NCBI RefSeq assembly: GCF_900454495.1
Contig: NZ_UGSI01000002.1
Span: 1,337,001-1,401,000, forward strand
Origin: Paenibacillus macerans
GTDB taxonomy: Bacteria > Bacillota > Bacilli > Paenibacillales > Paenibacillaceae
Length of the DNA: 64,000 nt
Direction of reading: 5' to 3'
A program made the position numbers and the translations under genes. A model generated the notes under the pieces. It worked only from the letters and a program-made list of their open reading frames with translations, made no database searches and had not been told where the DNA came from. The stretch's first letter is position 1, and every line of letters starts with the position of its first letter. Shown here piece by piece: positions 26,198 through 34,422 of the stretch.

Positions 26198-26869
26198 ATG
26201 AAATACAAATTAATATGCGGGTTGTTTTTGCTAATATTGTTAGTTGCCTGTAATGCCGGCCGAAGTAAAGAAAATATGGTTGTTGAGCCCAAAGCTCCGG
26301 CAAAAATCGAATTGCAAAATTATCAGGGATCATGGACAGATAAAGATTTTAATCAATACACGTGCAGTGATTGTCTAAATAGCGTAGAGATATTCGTGAA
26401 TGAAAATCGCGAAAATGAAGGGACGATTAGCATATTCTTATATAATCCAGGCAGAGTGACGGATTCAACGGCTGATTTTCAGTTGATGGGTAACAAGGCT
26501 GATTTTATATTTGATGATGACGCGGGAAAGGGGAAGGGAACCGTTACTTTTTTAGAAGATGAAATACATATTCGGCTAAGCTTGAAGCAAGCGATTGATG
26601 AGTTGAATGAAGTATATGATAAGGAGAGAATACTCGTTAGGGATCCTTATCAGGGATTAAAACGATACGATCCTCTCGAGCTTACTAAAGATTATTTACA
26701 TTTGAAGGATACAAGTCTTCTAGAGCTTAACAGCAGTGCGGAATACAACGAAGAACTGGAAGCCGGCCCGGAAATCGAGATCGTGAATAAAAAAGATGAA
26801 TCGGGCAAGGTAATAGAAATGTACCAAGTGAACACGTTGAATAAAAAAATTGAAGAGCTGGAGATGTGA
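26198..26869 (+). CDS. Putative lipoprotein, 223 aa
   Basis: ATG 26198 gives MKYKLICGLFLLILLVACNA, a lipoprotein signal with lipobox LVAC. The protein would be lipid-anchored on the outer face of the membrane. The mature part has QGSWTDKDFNQYTCSDCLNS, a WxG-type beta-barrel start seen in lipocalin-like small proteins, and a Lys/Glu-rich C-terminus. A GTG at 26189 is an alternative start. No family is identified. It lies among immunity-like genes. Confidence 0.7.
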   Translation: MKYKLICGLFLLILLVACNAGRSKENMVVEPKAPAKIELQNYQGSWTDKDFNQYTCSDCLNSVEIFVNENRENEGTISIFLYNPGRVTDSTADFQLMGNKADFIFDDDAGKGKGTVTFLEDEIHIRLSLKQAIDELNEVYDKERILVRDPYQGLKRYDPLELTKDYLHLKDTSLLELNSSAEYNEELEAGPEIEIVNKKDESGKVIEMYQVNTLNKKIEELEM

Positions 26870-27007
26870 GTTTTTTTAAAACTGGCGGTGAAGGATGAAT
26901 CGGATCGCTCGCGTTGCTCACTGTATATTAAACTTATTGTAGCAGATAGGGTATAGGAACTTTGTAATATTCCAAATTGATTTTTATCTTTATTCCTGGA
27001 GGCGCTT

Positions 27008-27480
27008 ATGGAAATAGATTTAAAACGAGCCAGACTCGAAGAATTAAGCGATATCGCCTATGAGGTGCATTTGGGACAATCTCAAACGTTTAATTATCTT
27101 GATATAATGATCTTGAAATTTATAGGGGAATACGGGTACGGGTCCAGCGGCAATACGGATGCCGCGTTTATGCGGGCGATCGGGAAGGCGTGTTTATCGG
27201 CGTGGGAGCCTGCGGCGTTGATTTTTGATTTCAGCGCTTGACGTACGCTTGGGGGGGACAGGCTCATGCAAGTTTTTGACATCGGCGCCGATATATATTT
27301 GGACGCCCCGTTTCCAATGGCGCTCATCGTTGGGGAGGGCTGTGAAGAAGGCATTAGAACACTGCTGTTAGGTACGGAAAGCCACAAGACGATTGAAGAG
27401 ACAGCTGGGTTTTCAAAGAGTTCAGCCATAGCTGGGTATACATTGAGAAGGAGTTGCAACGTTATGAAGGGGCGCTTTAA
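27008..27480 (+). pseudogene. Immunity-like gene with disrupted frame
   Basis: The reading frame starts MEIDLKRARLEELSDIAYEV at ATG 27008 after GGAGG. It stops at 27239-27241, but the same protein continues: adding one T and removing one G around 27240-27256 would join FDFSA to LTYAWGDRLMQVFDIGADIY. A further shift near 27400 leads to GWVFKEFSHSWVYIEKELQR and a stop at 27478-27480. The rebuilt protein is about 155 aa. It resembles small cytosolic proteins found with toxin-immunity genes. Three defects suggest it is dead. Confidence 0.65.
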
Positions 27481-27513
27481 GCCGCATTCATATCTGAAAG
27501 GGAGGGCTTCGGC

Positions 27514-28038
27514 TTGTTAAAGCAAGCAGAACGGTTATGGAGCTTGATTATTGAAAAGGGAACGGCTAAGGATGCCGGTTTTCAGGAAGCGCTAAAGCTG
27601 CGGCCCGGTGCCGGCGAAGCGGAGTTCGAGAATGCCGAGAAGGCGCTTGGTTTGAAGCTTCCCGAGGAAATGAAAGCTTTCTATCTAGTACATAATGGGC
27701 AGGGCTGGGATCTGGAATCTGAACCGTTCGTGAGGAATTTGACGCTCAGCCCGCTTGAGGAAATTGTGGAAAATTGGAACTTCCTGCGGGAAGAGTTCGA
27801 TCCGGATGAAATGGAGCCGGACATTGGGCAAGAAATCAAGCCGCTGCTATGGAACGACAAGTGGATTCCGATCGCGTCGAACGGCGGCGGGGACTATCTG
27901 TGCCTGGACATGGACCCGGCGGAAGCGGGCCGTCCTGGACAGGTGCTCTACTTCTGGCATGATTGGGGGAACCGTTCCGTGGAAGCGGACAGTCTGTTTT
28001 CTTTTATCCAAAGCTGTCTAGAAGAAGAGGACGAGTAG
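27514..28038 (+). CDS. SMI1/KNR4 (SUKH-1) family protein
   Basis: The 174 aa protein carries a SUKH-1 domain: EAEFENAEKALGLKLPEEMKAFY-type motif at about 35-57, HNGQGWDL, and WIPIASNGGGDYLCLDMDP at about 115-134, ending with a WHDWGNRSVEADSLFSFI strand-helix. SUKH proteins are predicted or shown immunity proteins against nuclease toxins in many bacteria. TTG 27514 follows GGGAGG. No toxin gene is seen nearby, so it may be an orphan immunity protein. Confidence 0.85.
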   Translation: MLKQAERLWSLIIEKGTAKDAGFQEALKLRPGAGEAEFENAEKALGLKLPEEMKAFYLVHNGQGWDLESEPFVRNLTLSPLEEIVENWNFLREEFDPDEMEPDIGQEIKPLLWNDKWIPIASNGGGDYLCLDMDPAEAGRPGQVLYFWHDWGNRSVEADSLFSFIQSCLEEEDE

Positions 28039-28102
28039 ACGAGCGGTACAGCACGCGGCCGGGCCGCTTATTCTAATAAATCGCAATTCTGAAAGGAGAA
28101 CG

Positions 28103-28652
28103 ATGATGTCCGAAGCTGATACTGTCCCAATTTTACAGCGATACGCAAACGGAAGAACTGAAATGCCGCATCTGGTGGAGGTTGGCGGAGCGGGGGATCG
28201 ACATTTCCGGACGAATCAACGCGCTGCTGACGAATTTTCATAATTATAAAACCCCCGAACTGGCCGGCAACAGTTTGCTGGCTTTATGGGCGGCCTTGCG
28301 AAAGGGCTTTTTTGACTCCCCGATCCCGGATAGCGACAAAACCTGCCGGATCTGGCTGTGGCATTTAGTGACGGACCTTGTGTTCAAGCTGAAACCGAAA
28401 TATGACGAAAATACTCGTTTAGGGAGCGTCGGCTGCCTGCTTGAGGCCGCAAGCATGTACCCGCAGACGCAGCGGCTGATTCTGGAGTGCATGGAAAACT
28501 GGGGGATCAAGGAGCCGAAACGGCCGCGCGGCGATTTTCAGCTGGATCTTAAGGAGCTTTACGGCCGCTGCCGCAATCATCTTGGTACCACCTGCCTGCC
28601 CGATAATTACGTGATTACGAAAAAAGGAATTATGATGACGGCGCGCCAGTAA
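28103..28652 (+). pseudogene. Hypothetical gene with an N-terminal frameshift
   Basis: AAAGGAG is ideally placed for ATG 28103, but that frame reads MMSEADT and then degenerates. A second frame codes from about 28116 with LSQFYSDTQTEELKCRIWW and joins AERGIDISGRINALLTNFHN to the stop at 28652. A single indel near 28115-28125 explains this. An internal TTG at 28182 would give a shortened 156 aa product. The protein has helices and ENWGIKEPKRPRGDF; no family is recognised. It could be a damaged immunity-type gene. Confidence 0.55.
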
Positions 28653-28665
28653 ATAAACTTGGAAA

Positions 28666-28696
28666 CAGCGGTTCTCCAATCACGGGGGAATTGCTG
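28666..28696. terminator. Weak bidirectional terminator candidate
   Basis: CAGCGGTTCTCC (28666-28677) can pair with GGGGGAATTGCTG (28684-28696) using three wobble pairs. It lies between convergent genes. The T tracts on either side are short. Confidence 0.4.
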
Positions 28697-28698
28697 CT

Positions 28699-29469
28699 TT
28701 ACTGTCTTCTTGTGCGCTCGCGCAGAGTCCGCTCGGCCTGCTTCTTGAACTGCAGCGGAGTCTGCTGTTCATATTTGAAGAAGACACGCGAGAAATAGGC
28801 CGCGTCCGAGAACCCCAGATCAATCGCCACCCGGTAGACCGGCAGGTTGCTGTTTAGCAGCATATCCTTGGCCCGGTTGATCTTCTGCACGGAGACGTAT
28901 TCGGTAAAGGTGACCCCGGTGCGGCTTTTGAACAGGCGGCTGAAATATTGCGGATTCAGGTGAATGAAGGCGGCAACCTCAGACAAAGTCAGTTCGCTGG
29001 TAATGTGCCGTTCAATATATCGCAGTGCCGTCTTAATCAGATCTTCGTCCGGCTTGGGAGCGGCAGGGATAGTCTCTGCGTCCATAGCTTCGCCCTGATT
29101 CAAGGACAGGATCGCCTTATCGAGCGCAGATTTGAGCTGGTGGGGCGGCACTGGCTTCAGGAGATAGTCAATAACCCCACACTGCAGTGCTTCGCGGGCA
29201 TATTGGAAATCGCCGTAGGCCGTCAGAATAATCGTCTTTGTCTGTGGGAATCTGTGGATAATCTGCTGCTGGGCCTCCAGCCCGTTTTTCTCGGGCATGC
29301 GGATATCCATCAGCAGAATTTGCGGCCCCAACAGCTGTACCTTGTGGACCGCCTCCTCGCCGTTGAGCGCATCCTCCACCACCTCCAGGTCCAGCGGCAG
29401 CCTTTGAATGATTTTGCGCAGCGCCATTCGCTCCAGTGGCTCATCCTCAACAATCATCAGTTTAATCAC
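28699..29469 (-). CDS. YesN/AraC-type response regulator of the microcompartment locus
   Basis: The 256 aa protein has a receiver domain (residues 1-120; phosphoacceptor Asp in ILLMDIRMPEKNG, then TIILTAYGDF and YLLKPV). A C-terminal AraC-type pair of helix-turn-helix motifs covers about 155-255 (LTLSEVAAFIHLNPQYFSRLFK, NLPVYRVAIDLGFSDAAYFS). It overlaps the start of its kinase partner's stop by 4 bp. With a PocR-containing kinase it should activate the divergent propanediol microcompartment operon that begins at 30992. Confidence 0.92.
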   Translation of the reverse strand: MIKLMIVEDEPLERMALRKIIQRLPLDLEVVEDALNGEEAVHKVQLLGPQILLMDIRMPEKNGLEAQQQIIHRFPQTKTIILTAYGDFQYAREALQCGVIDYLLKPVPPHQLKSALDKAILSLNQGEAMDAETIPAAPKPDEDLIKTALRYIERHITSELTLSEVAAFIHLNPQYFSRLFKSRTGVTFTEYVSVQKINRAKDMLLNSNLPVYRVAIDLGFSDAAYFSRVFFKYEQQTPLQFKKQAERTLRERTRRQ

Positions 29470-30704
29470 AAATGTTCATCCTCCATTCGGATCGGCAGAT
29501 GTTCCCTCAAGCAGGGCAGGGTGATATGGACCAAGGTGCTGACATCCGGCTCGCTGCGGATACTTAAGCCGTACGATTTGCCGAAATAGCCGCGCAGCCG
29601 TTCATGCGTGTTGAACAGTCCGATCCCCGTATGTGTGCCTTTGTCCTCATCCCAGTTGGCGAACGCACGCAGAATATCCGGATTAAAGCCTCTGCCGTTA
29701 TCCGCAACGGTGATGACAATCCGGTTATCCGGGGTTCGGCAGCCGCTGATTCGCACGGTGCCGCCGTCGCGCTTCTGCTCCAGTCCGTGTATGAAGGCAT
29801 TCTCCACCAAAGGCTGCAGCACCATCGACGGGATGCGGTAATCCATAATCTCAGGATCGACTTTAATCTCATATTGAATCCGGTCGCTGTAGCGCAGGGT
29901 CTGGATGTAGAGATATTTCTTAATCGACTCGATTTCCGCGCGGATCTTGGGGAATTCCTCCACATTCTTCAGATTGTAGTGCAGCAGGTCGCAGAGGTTG
30001 TAGATCAGTTCTTCGGTTTCCGGGGCATTTTCGATCAGGGCCATACGGGCGATCGTGTTTAGTGTGTTGAACAGAAAATGCGGATTAATCTGTGCCTGAA
30101 GCTGCTTCAACTCCATCGTTTTGGCTTTCCGCTCCAGCAGCAGATTCTCGCGGCTTTCCTTGAGAAATTGCTCTTGCACCATTTTTTTCATACTGATCTC
30201 GGCTATATAGTTTGCAACAAAAGTGTCGAAATTGACCGAATCCTCCAGGTATTGGCGGCTGACGAGCGGAATCTGCCCAATCGCCTCCCGTACCTTCTGC
30301 AGCGGCAGCCCGAATTCAACGGAGATGCGCTCGGCGTCAATTTTCGCACGGTCCGCTTCATCCGTCAGCACTTGCCCGCCCAGCACCGCCCCCAGAAAAT
30401 AACCTTCGGCAATGATCGGCGCCACACAGTCCTGCAAACCGAGATGACAGCGGTAGATTTGCGGTTTGCGGTGTTTCATCGCCAGCTTCCCTGCCTCATA
30501 GTCGCAGCTGATGCATCTCCGCTCTCCTTCGCTGGAAGAACGCACCAGCTTGCAGAACGGGGAGAAATTGCTCCACGCGCCCATCGGATTACCTTCTGCA
30601 TCGATCGTAATAACGGGAAACATCACGATTTTGGCCAGCTTCTCCTGTATGCTCTTGAATGCTTCCACTTCGATAATGTCGGCAAGTTGAATCACTTCGG
30701 ACAT
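29466..30704 (-). CDS. PocR-domain sensor histidine kinase (LytS/YesM type)
   Basis: I use ATG 30704, which follows AAAGGAAT, giving 412 aa beginning MSEVIQLADIIEVEAF. Residues about 5-160 form a PocR domain with the cysteine pattern FCKLVRSS-RRCISCDYEA-YRCHLGLQDCVAPI and GAVLGGQV. PocR domains bind small diols or hydrocarbon derivatives and control propanediol use. Then come a coiled coil, the His_kinase motif LQAQINPHFLFNTLNTIARM, with the phosphorylated His, and an ATPase domain (LVENAFIHGL, DNGRGF, TGIGLFNTHERL). It has no membrane segment, so it senses a cytoplasmic ligand. Divergent from the microcompartment operon. Confidence 0.92.
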   Translation of the reverse strand: MSEVIQLADIIEVEAFKSIQEKLAKIVMFPVITIDAEGNPMGAWSNFSPFCKLVRSSSEGERRCISCDYEAGKLAMKHRKPQIYRCHLGLQDCVAPIIAEGYFLGAVLGGQVLTDEADRAKIDAERISVEFGLPLQKVREAIGQIPLVSRQYLEDSVNFDTFVANYIAEISMKKMVQEQFLKESRENLLLERKAKTMELKQLQAQINPHFLFNTLNTIARMALIENAPETEELIYNLCDLLHYNLKNVEEFPKIRAEIESIKKYLYIQTLRYSDRIQYEIKVDPEIMDYRIPSMVLQPLVENAFIHGLEQKRDGGTVRISGCRTPDNRIVITVADNGRGFNPDILRAFANWDEDKGTHTGIGLFNTHERLRGYFGKSYGLSIRSEPDVSTLVHITLPCLREHLPIRMEDEHL

Positions 30705-30991
30705 GGTATCGCCATTCCTTTCAGAGGTTTGAACACGCACTTTCACCGGATCCTGCTCCTCCGGCAAGGGGGCAGCTATCAAGATAGTGGGATTATGCCA
30801 CAGCTTATTTGTAAGCGCAATCAATTATTGCATATTAACTACATGTAATTTTTTGCCATGTCATTAAAGTACAAGGCAGCGAGTCGTAATAATCCTGTTT
30901 CGCGTGGTTAAAGTCAAATATTTGCGGCCCCGTTCTTCGTACAATGGAGATGAAAACGCAAGTTTAAATATCTATGGAGGTGCGCAAAATT
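30705..30991. promoter_or_regulatory. Divergent control region of the microcompartment locus
   Basis: The 287 bp between the PocR kinase and the first shell gene must hold both promoters. A -10-like TACAAT is present at 30940-30945 with no good -35 element at 17 bp, which would fit an activator-dependent promoter. AAGTCAAATATTTGCGG upstream of it could be a binding site. No further repeats or palindromes are evident. Confidence 0.45.
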
Positions 30992-31276
30992 ATGCGGCAG
31001 GAAGCACTCGGACTTATTGAAACAAAAGGGCTGGTCAGCGCAATCGAAGCAGCGGATTCAATGGTAAAGGCTGCGAATGTGACCTTGATCGGCTATGAAA
31101 AAATCGGCTCCGGTCTGGTAACCGTTACGGTTAGAGGTGATGTAGGCGCTGTCAAGGCGGCAACGGATGCGGGAGTAGCTTCCGCGAAACGGGTAGGCGA
31201 GGTCATTTCGGTACATGTGATACCAAGACCGCATATGGACGTTGAGAGAATTTTGCCAAAGCTGTCTGAACAATAA
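30992..31276 (+). CDS. Microcompartment hexameric shell protein (BMC-H, PduA/EutM-like)
   Basis: The 94 aa BMC domain begins MRQEALGLIETKGLVSAIEA, followed by ANVTLIGYEKIGSGLVTVTV and GDVGAVKAATDAG, a textbook BMC-H. It forms hexameric tiles with a central pore for substrate passage. ATG 30992 follows GGAGGTG by 11 nt; six in-frame codons upstream from 30974 are probably not translated. First gene of the operon. Confidence 0.95.
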   Translation: MRQEALGLIETKGLVSAIEAADSMVKAANVTLIGYEKIGSGLVTVTVRGDVGAVKAATDAGVASAKRVGEVISVHVIPRPHMDVERILPKLSEQ

Positions 31277-31291
31277 AACCGGGGTGAGCGT

Positions 31292-32134
31292 ATGGATGAA
31301 GCGATTCTGAAGCAGGTGATTGAAGCGGTCGCCCAGGCAAGCCCCGGGGGTGTGCCTTCCGCCCCGGCAGCCGATGCTGCCGCAGGCTTTCCGCTGAACA
31401 ACCAACAGTATACGGAAAAGAGGGAACAAGACGTGACAAGCCATTGCAAAGCGATAACGGAGTATGTCGGCTCAGCCATGGGGGATACCGTGGGCCTGGT
31501 GATCGCCAATCTGGACCGCCATCTGCATGAGAGCATGGGCCTGGACCCGAGATACCGTTCTATCGGCATCGTCAGCTCGCGCACCGGGGCAGGCCCGCAA
31601 ATTATGGCTGCCGACGAAGCGGTGAAGGCGACCAACACGGAAGTGGTCTCGATTGAGTTGGCGCGGGACACCAAGGGCGGGGCCGGACACGGCTGCACCA
31701 TTATTTTTGCCTCTGAGGATGTCTCCGACTCCCGCCGGGCGGTGGAAGTGGCGCTCAAAGAGCTGCCGCGCACCTTCGGCAATGTCTACCCTTGTGATGC
31801 CGGGCATGTGGAGCTCCATTATACAGCACGTGCGAGTCTGGCGTTGGAGAAAGCTTTTGGCGCACCGGCGGGCAAATCCTTCGGCATTCTGGTTGGTGCT
31901 CCGGCTGCGATCGGCCTGCTGATGGCCGACACCGCGCTCAAAACAGCCAATGTGGAGATTGTAACCTATGCCAGCCCGGATAAAGGCACAGCCCGCTCGA
32001 ATGAAATTATCGCCACGATTACAGGCGATTCCGGCGCGGTCCGCCAAGCGGTGATCTCCGCTCGCGATGTGGGCGTAAGCGTATTGAGATCGATGGGCCA
32101 TAACCCGGTATCGATGACACAGTCCAATCTGTAG
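31292..32134 (+). CDS. pduB: Tandem-domain shell protein (BMC-T, PduB-like)
   Basis: Residues about 55-275 match PduB: EYVGSAMGDTVGLVIANLD, RYRSIGIVSSRTGAGPQI, a segment with VKATNTEVVSIELARDTKGG, and a second BMC domain with GAPAAIGLLMADTALKTANV. Trimers of this type may gate larger metabolites. The N-terminal 50 residues (MDEAILKQVIEAVAQASPGG, then a Pro/Ala-rich linker) form an amphipathic helix that, as in PduB of Salmonella, could tether the enzyme core to the shell. A GGGGTGA site precedes the ATG. Confidence 0.93.
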   Translation: MDEAILKQVIEAVAQASPGGVPSAPAADAAAGFPLNNQQYTEKREQDVTSHCKAITEYVGSAMGDTVGLVIANLDRHLHESMGLDPRYRSIGIVSSRTGAGPQIMAADEAVKATNTEVVSIELARDTKGGAGHGCTIIFASEDVSDSRRAVEVALKELPRTFGNVYPCDAGHVELHYTARASLALEKAFGAPAGKSFGILVGAPAAIGLLMADTALKTANVEIVTYASPDKGTARSNEIIATITGDSGAVRQAVISARDVGVSVLRSMGHNPVSMTQSNL

Positions 32135-32177
32135 GGCAGCACAAGCATACATGTAAAATGTTGAAGGAGTGGCTACC

Positions 32178-32894
32178 GTGAATGGGAATGCCCTTGGTCT
32201 GATTGAGGTGGTCGGTTATCCGGCGGCGCTGGAGGCTGCCGATACCTGTGTGAAATCGTCCTATGTCAAGCTGCTGGGGTACGAGAAAGCGAAGGACGGG
32301 CGGGTCGTGGTCAAAATTACCGGAGATGTGGGTGCGGTCAAGGCTGCGGTAGAGGGGGCTAAGAGCAGCGCCGGCAAGCTGGGGGCGGTTATAGCGGCGA
32401 TTGTCATTGCCCGCCCGGCGGATGGGATCAGCCGGCTGGTCCATTCTCCTGAAACCGTATTCACCGAGCCGGGAGCGGAACAGATGCCTGGAGAGCCGCT
32501 GGAGGAAACGGCGGGCGGGGAGAAAGAGACAGCAGAGTCTGCTGCCGGTCGGCGCGATGCTGACAGCCCTGTTGCAGAGGAAGAAGTAACGAAATTTAAC
32601 GAGTCTGGTGCTGAAGAACCCAATGCGGATGAGTCTGCAGGCGGGGAAACTGTAGCGGATCCGACGGAACAGGCGCCATGGGTCGAAGCTGCGGATCGGG
32701 AGTTGCAGCAGGAACCGCAGTCAGAGCCGCCAGTACCACAGCAAGAGCAGCAAGCGGAGCGATTAGACCGGGCTGAGGTCAGCTGCAATCTGTGCGGCGA
32801 TCCGCTATGCGGGAGAATGAAAGGCCAGCCGGCCGCTCTCTGTCTGCATCACCGGCCGCGCCCAGTCAAAAGAAACAAGGATGGTCAACCATAA
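32178..32894 (+). CDS. PduK-like shell protein: BMC-H domain, long acidic linker and Cys-rich tail
   Basis: GTG 32178, 8 nt after AAGGAG, gives 238 aa. A BMC domain covers residues 1-90 (GLIEVVGYPAALEAADTC, VVVKITGDVGAVKAAVEG). About 110 residues of Glu/Ala/Gly/Pro-rich, probably disordered linker follow. The end holds CNLCGDPLCGRMKGQPAALC-LHH, resembling the PduK C-terminus that is thought to hold a metal or Fe-S centre. It may tile the shell and place a redox or metal site on one face. Its stop overlaps the pduL start (TAATG). Confidence 0.88.
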   Translation: MNGNALGLIEVVGYPAALEAADTCVKSSYVKLLGYEKAKDGRVVVKITGDVGAVKAAVEGAKSSAGKLGAVIAAIVIARPADGISRLVHSPETVFTEPGAEQMPGEPLEETAGGEKETAESAAGRRDADSPVAEEEVTKFNESGAEEPNADESAGGETVADPTEQAPWVEAADRELQQEPQSEPPVPQQEQQAERLDRAEVSCNLCGDPLCGRMKGQPAALCLHHRPRPVKRNKDGQP

Positions 32895-33550
32895 TGGACA
32901 TGAATAATCAGCTGGTACAAAGTCTTGCGGCGGAAATCGCGAGTACGCTTAAAGTAAAGGACCGCAGCTATAGCATTCCGGTTGGAATCTCCGCCCGCCA
33001 TATCCATCTGGACCGCCAGGATATGGAGGTGCTGTTTGGAGCCGGCCACGAGCTGACGGTCAAAAGCAATCTGAAGCAGCCTGGTCAATTCGCTGCTTCG
33101 GAAACTGTCTGTATCGCCGGACCCAAAGGTTGCTTTCCGTGCGTTCGTGTGCTGGGGCCGCTGCGGCCGTCCAGCCAGATCGAAATCTCGCGCAGCGATG
33201 CTTTTGCGCTCGGAATCAACCCTCCCGTCCGCGACTCGGGAGATACGGCAGGCTCTGCGAGCTTGTGTGTGATAGGACCCAAAGGCATGCTGGTGATGAA
33301 CAGTAAGACGATCTGCGCCAAACGCCATATTCATATGAGCGAAGAGGATGCAGCCCGGTTTGGGGTGAAGAACGGCGATTCAGTCACTGTAGAGTCGGCG
33401 GACTCAGGCAAGAAAATTATGTTTCATGATGTACGTATCCGCGCGGGCCGCGAGTTCGTGCTGGAGATGCATATCGATACCGACGAGGCAAATGCGGCGG
33501 AGGTGAAGAACGGAGACACCGTTCGGATCACCGCAGTGCGGCAAGGGTGA
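32894..33550 (+). CDS. pduL: Phosphate propanoyltransferase (PduL)
   Basis: PduL converts propionyl-CoA (or acetyl-CoA) and phosphate to the acyl phosphate. The 218 aa product has the two PduL beta-barrel halves, each with a His motif: VGISARHIHLDRQDMEVLFG and ICAKRHIHMSEEDAARFG. These histidines bind zinc. ATG 32894 overlaps the previous stop. The N-terminal MDMNNQLVQSLAAEIASTL is an amphipathic helix that could be an encapsulation peptide, as in PduL from other loci. Confidence 0.93.
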   Translation: MDMNNQLVQSLAAEIASTLKVKDRSYSIPVGISARHIHLDRQDMEVLFGAGHELTVKSNLKQPGQFAASETVCIAGPKGCFPCVRVLGPLRPSSQIEISRSDAFALGINPPVRDSGDTAGSASLCVIGPKGMLVMNSKTICAKRHIHMSEEDAARFGVKNGDSVTVESADSGKKIMFHDVRIRAGREFVLEMHIDTDEANAAEVKNGDTVRITAVRQG

Positions 33551-34422
33551 AGCCTATGGGCGCTGAGCACGGCATGGAGCGGGTCAATCTACTGGTTCGT
33601 GAAATGGAGCTGGCGATGGACGGTGCACGGCCTTTTGAAGATAAAGTTTTTAAGCTGCCCTATAAGGTCGGCGTAGACCTGGGTACTTCGAATATCGTGA
33701 TAACGGTGCTTGACCAGGATGACCGGCCGGTAGGCGGGGCTTTGGAGAAAGCCCATGTGGTCAGAGATGGAATTGTGGTTGAATACGTCCGTGCGGTTAC
33801 GCTGCTGCAAGAAATGAAGAAGCGTTTGGAGCGGCGCCTCGGCACGGTGCTGCACGAAGCGGCTACGGCTATTCCGCCGGGAATATCGCCCGGCAACGTA
33901 AAGGTGATTACGAATGTGGTCGAGGCTGCCGGCTTCCGGTTGATTCAAGTGATTGATGAGCCTGAGGCGGCAGCGAAGGTGCTGCGGGTAAGAAGTGGCG
34001 CAGTGGTGGACATCGGGGGCGGCACAACCGGCATCTCCATTATCAGGAACGGCGAGGCTGCGGCTTCCGCCGATGAACCCACAGGCGGCGTGCATATGAC
34101 GCTCGTGATCTCCGGGAACCTGAATGTGGATTTCGCCACGGCGGAGCAGTTGAAGCATGACCCTGAGCAGCACCGCATGCTCTCCCCCATCGTGCAGCCG
34201 GTGATTGAGAAAATGGCCAATATTGCGATGAGCTACATTCCGCAGGATATCGAAACGGTCTATCTGGCAGGAGGCAGCTGCTGCCTGCAGGGGATCGAGA
34301 AGGTTTTCGCCAAATACACCTCGCTCAACGTAAGGAAGCCGGACAATCCGCTGCTGGTTACCCCGATCGGCATCGCCATGAGTGCGAAAGGAGACGGCCT
34401 ATGTTGCCCGCCGAAGCCTTAA
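33547..34422 (+). CDS. eutJ: EutJ-like Hsp70/actin-fold protein
   Basis: The 291 aa protein belongs to the EutJ group. VGVDLGTSNIVITVLDQ is the phosphate-1 motif, GAVVDIGGGTTGISII the phosphate-2 motif and VYLAGGSCCLQGIEKVF the adenosine motif of the actin/Hsp70 fold. EutJ is thought to be a chaperone or reactivation-type factor for microcompartment enzymes; its exact role is unknown. GTG 33547 overlaps the pduL stop, and ATG 33556 is an alternative. The lack of a B12 enzyme here shows that EutJ need not serve B12 reactivation. Confidence 0.9.
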   Translation: MKPMGAEHGMERVNLLVREMELAMDGARPFEDKVFKLPYKVGVDLGTSNIVITVLDQDDRPVGGALEKAHVVRDGIVVEYVRAVTLLQEMKKRLERRLGTVLHEAATAIPPGISPGNVKVITNVVEAAGFRLIQVIDEPEAAAKVLRVRSGAVVDIGGGTTGISIIRNGEAAASADEPTGGVHMTLVISGNLNVDFATAEQLKHDPEQHRMLSPIVQPVIEKMANIAMSYIPQDIETVYLAGGSCCLQGIEKVFAKYTSLNVRKPDNPLLVTPIGIAMSAKGDGLCCPPKP

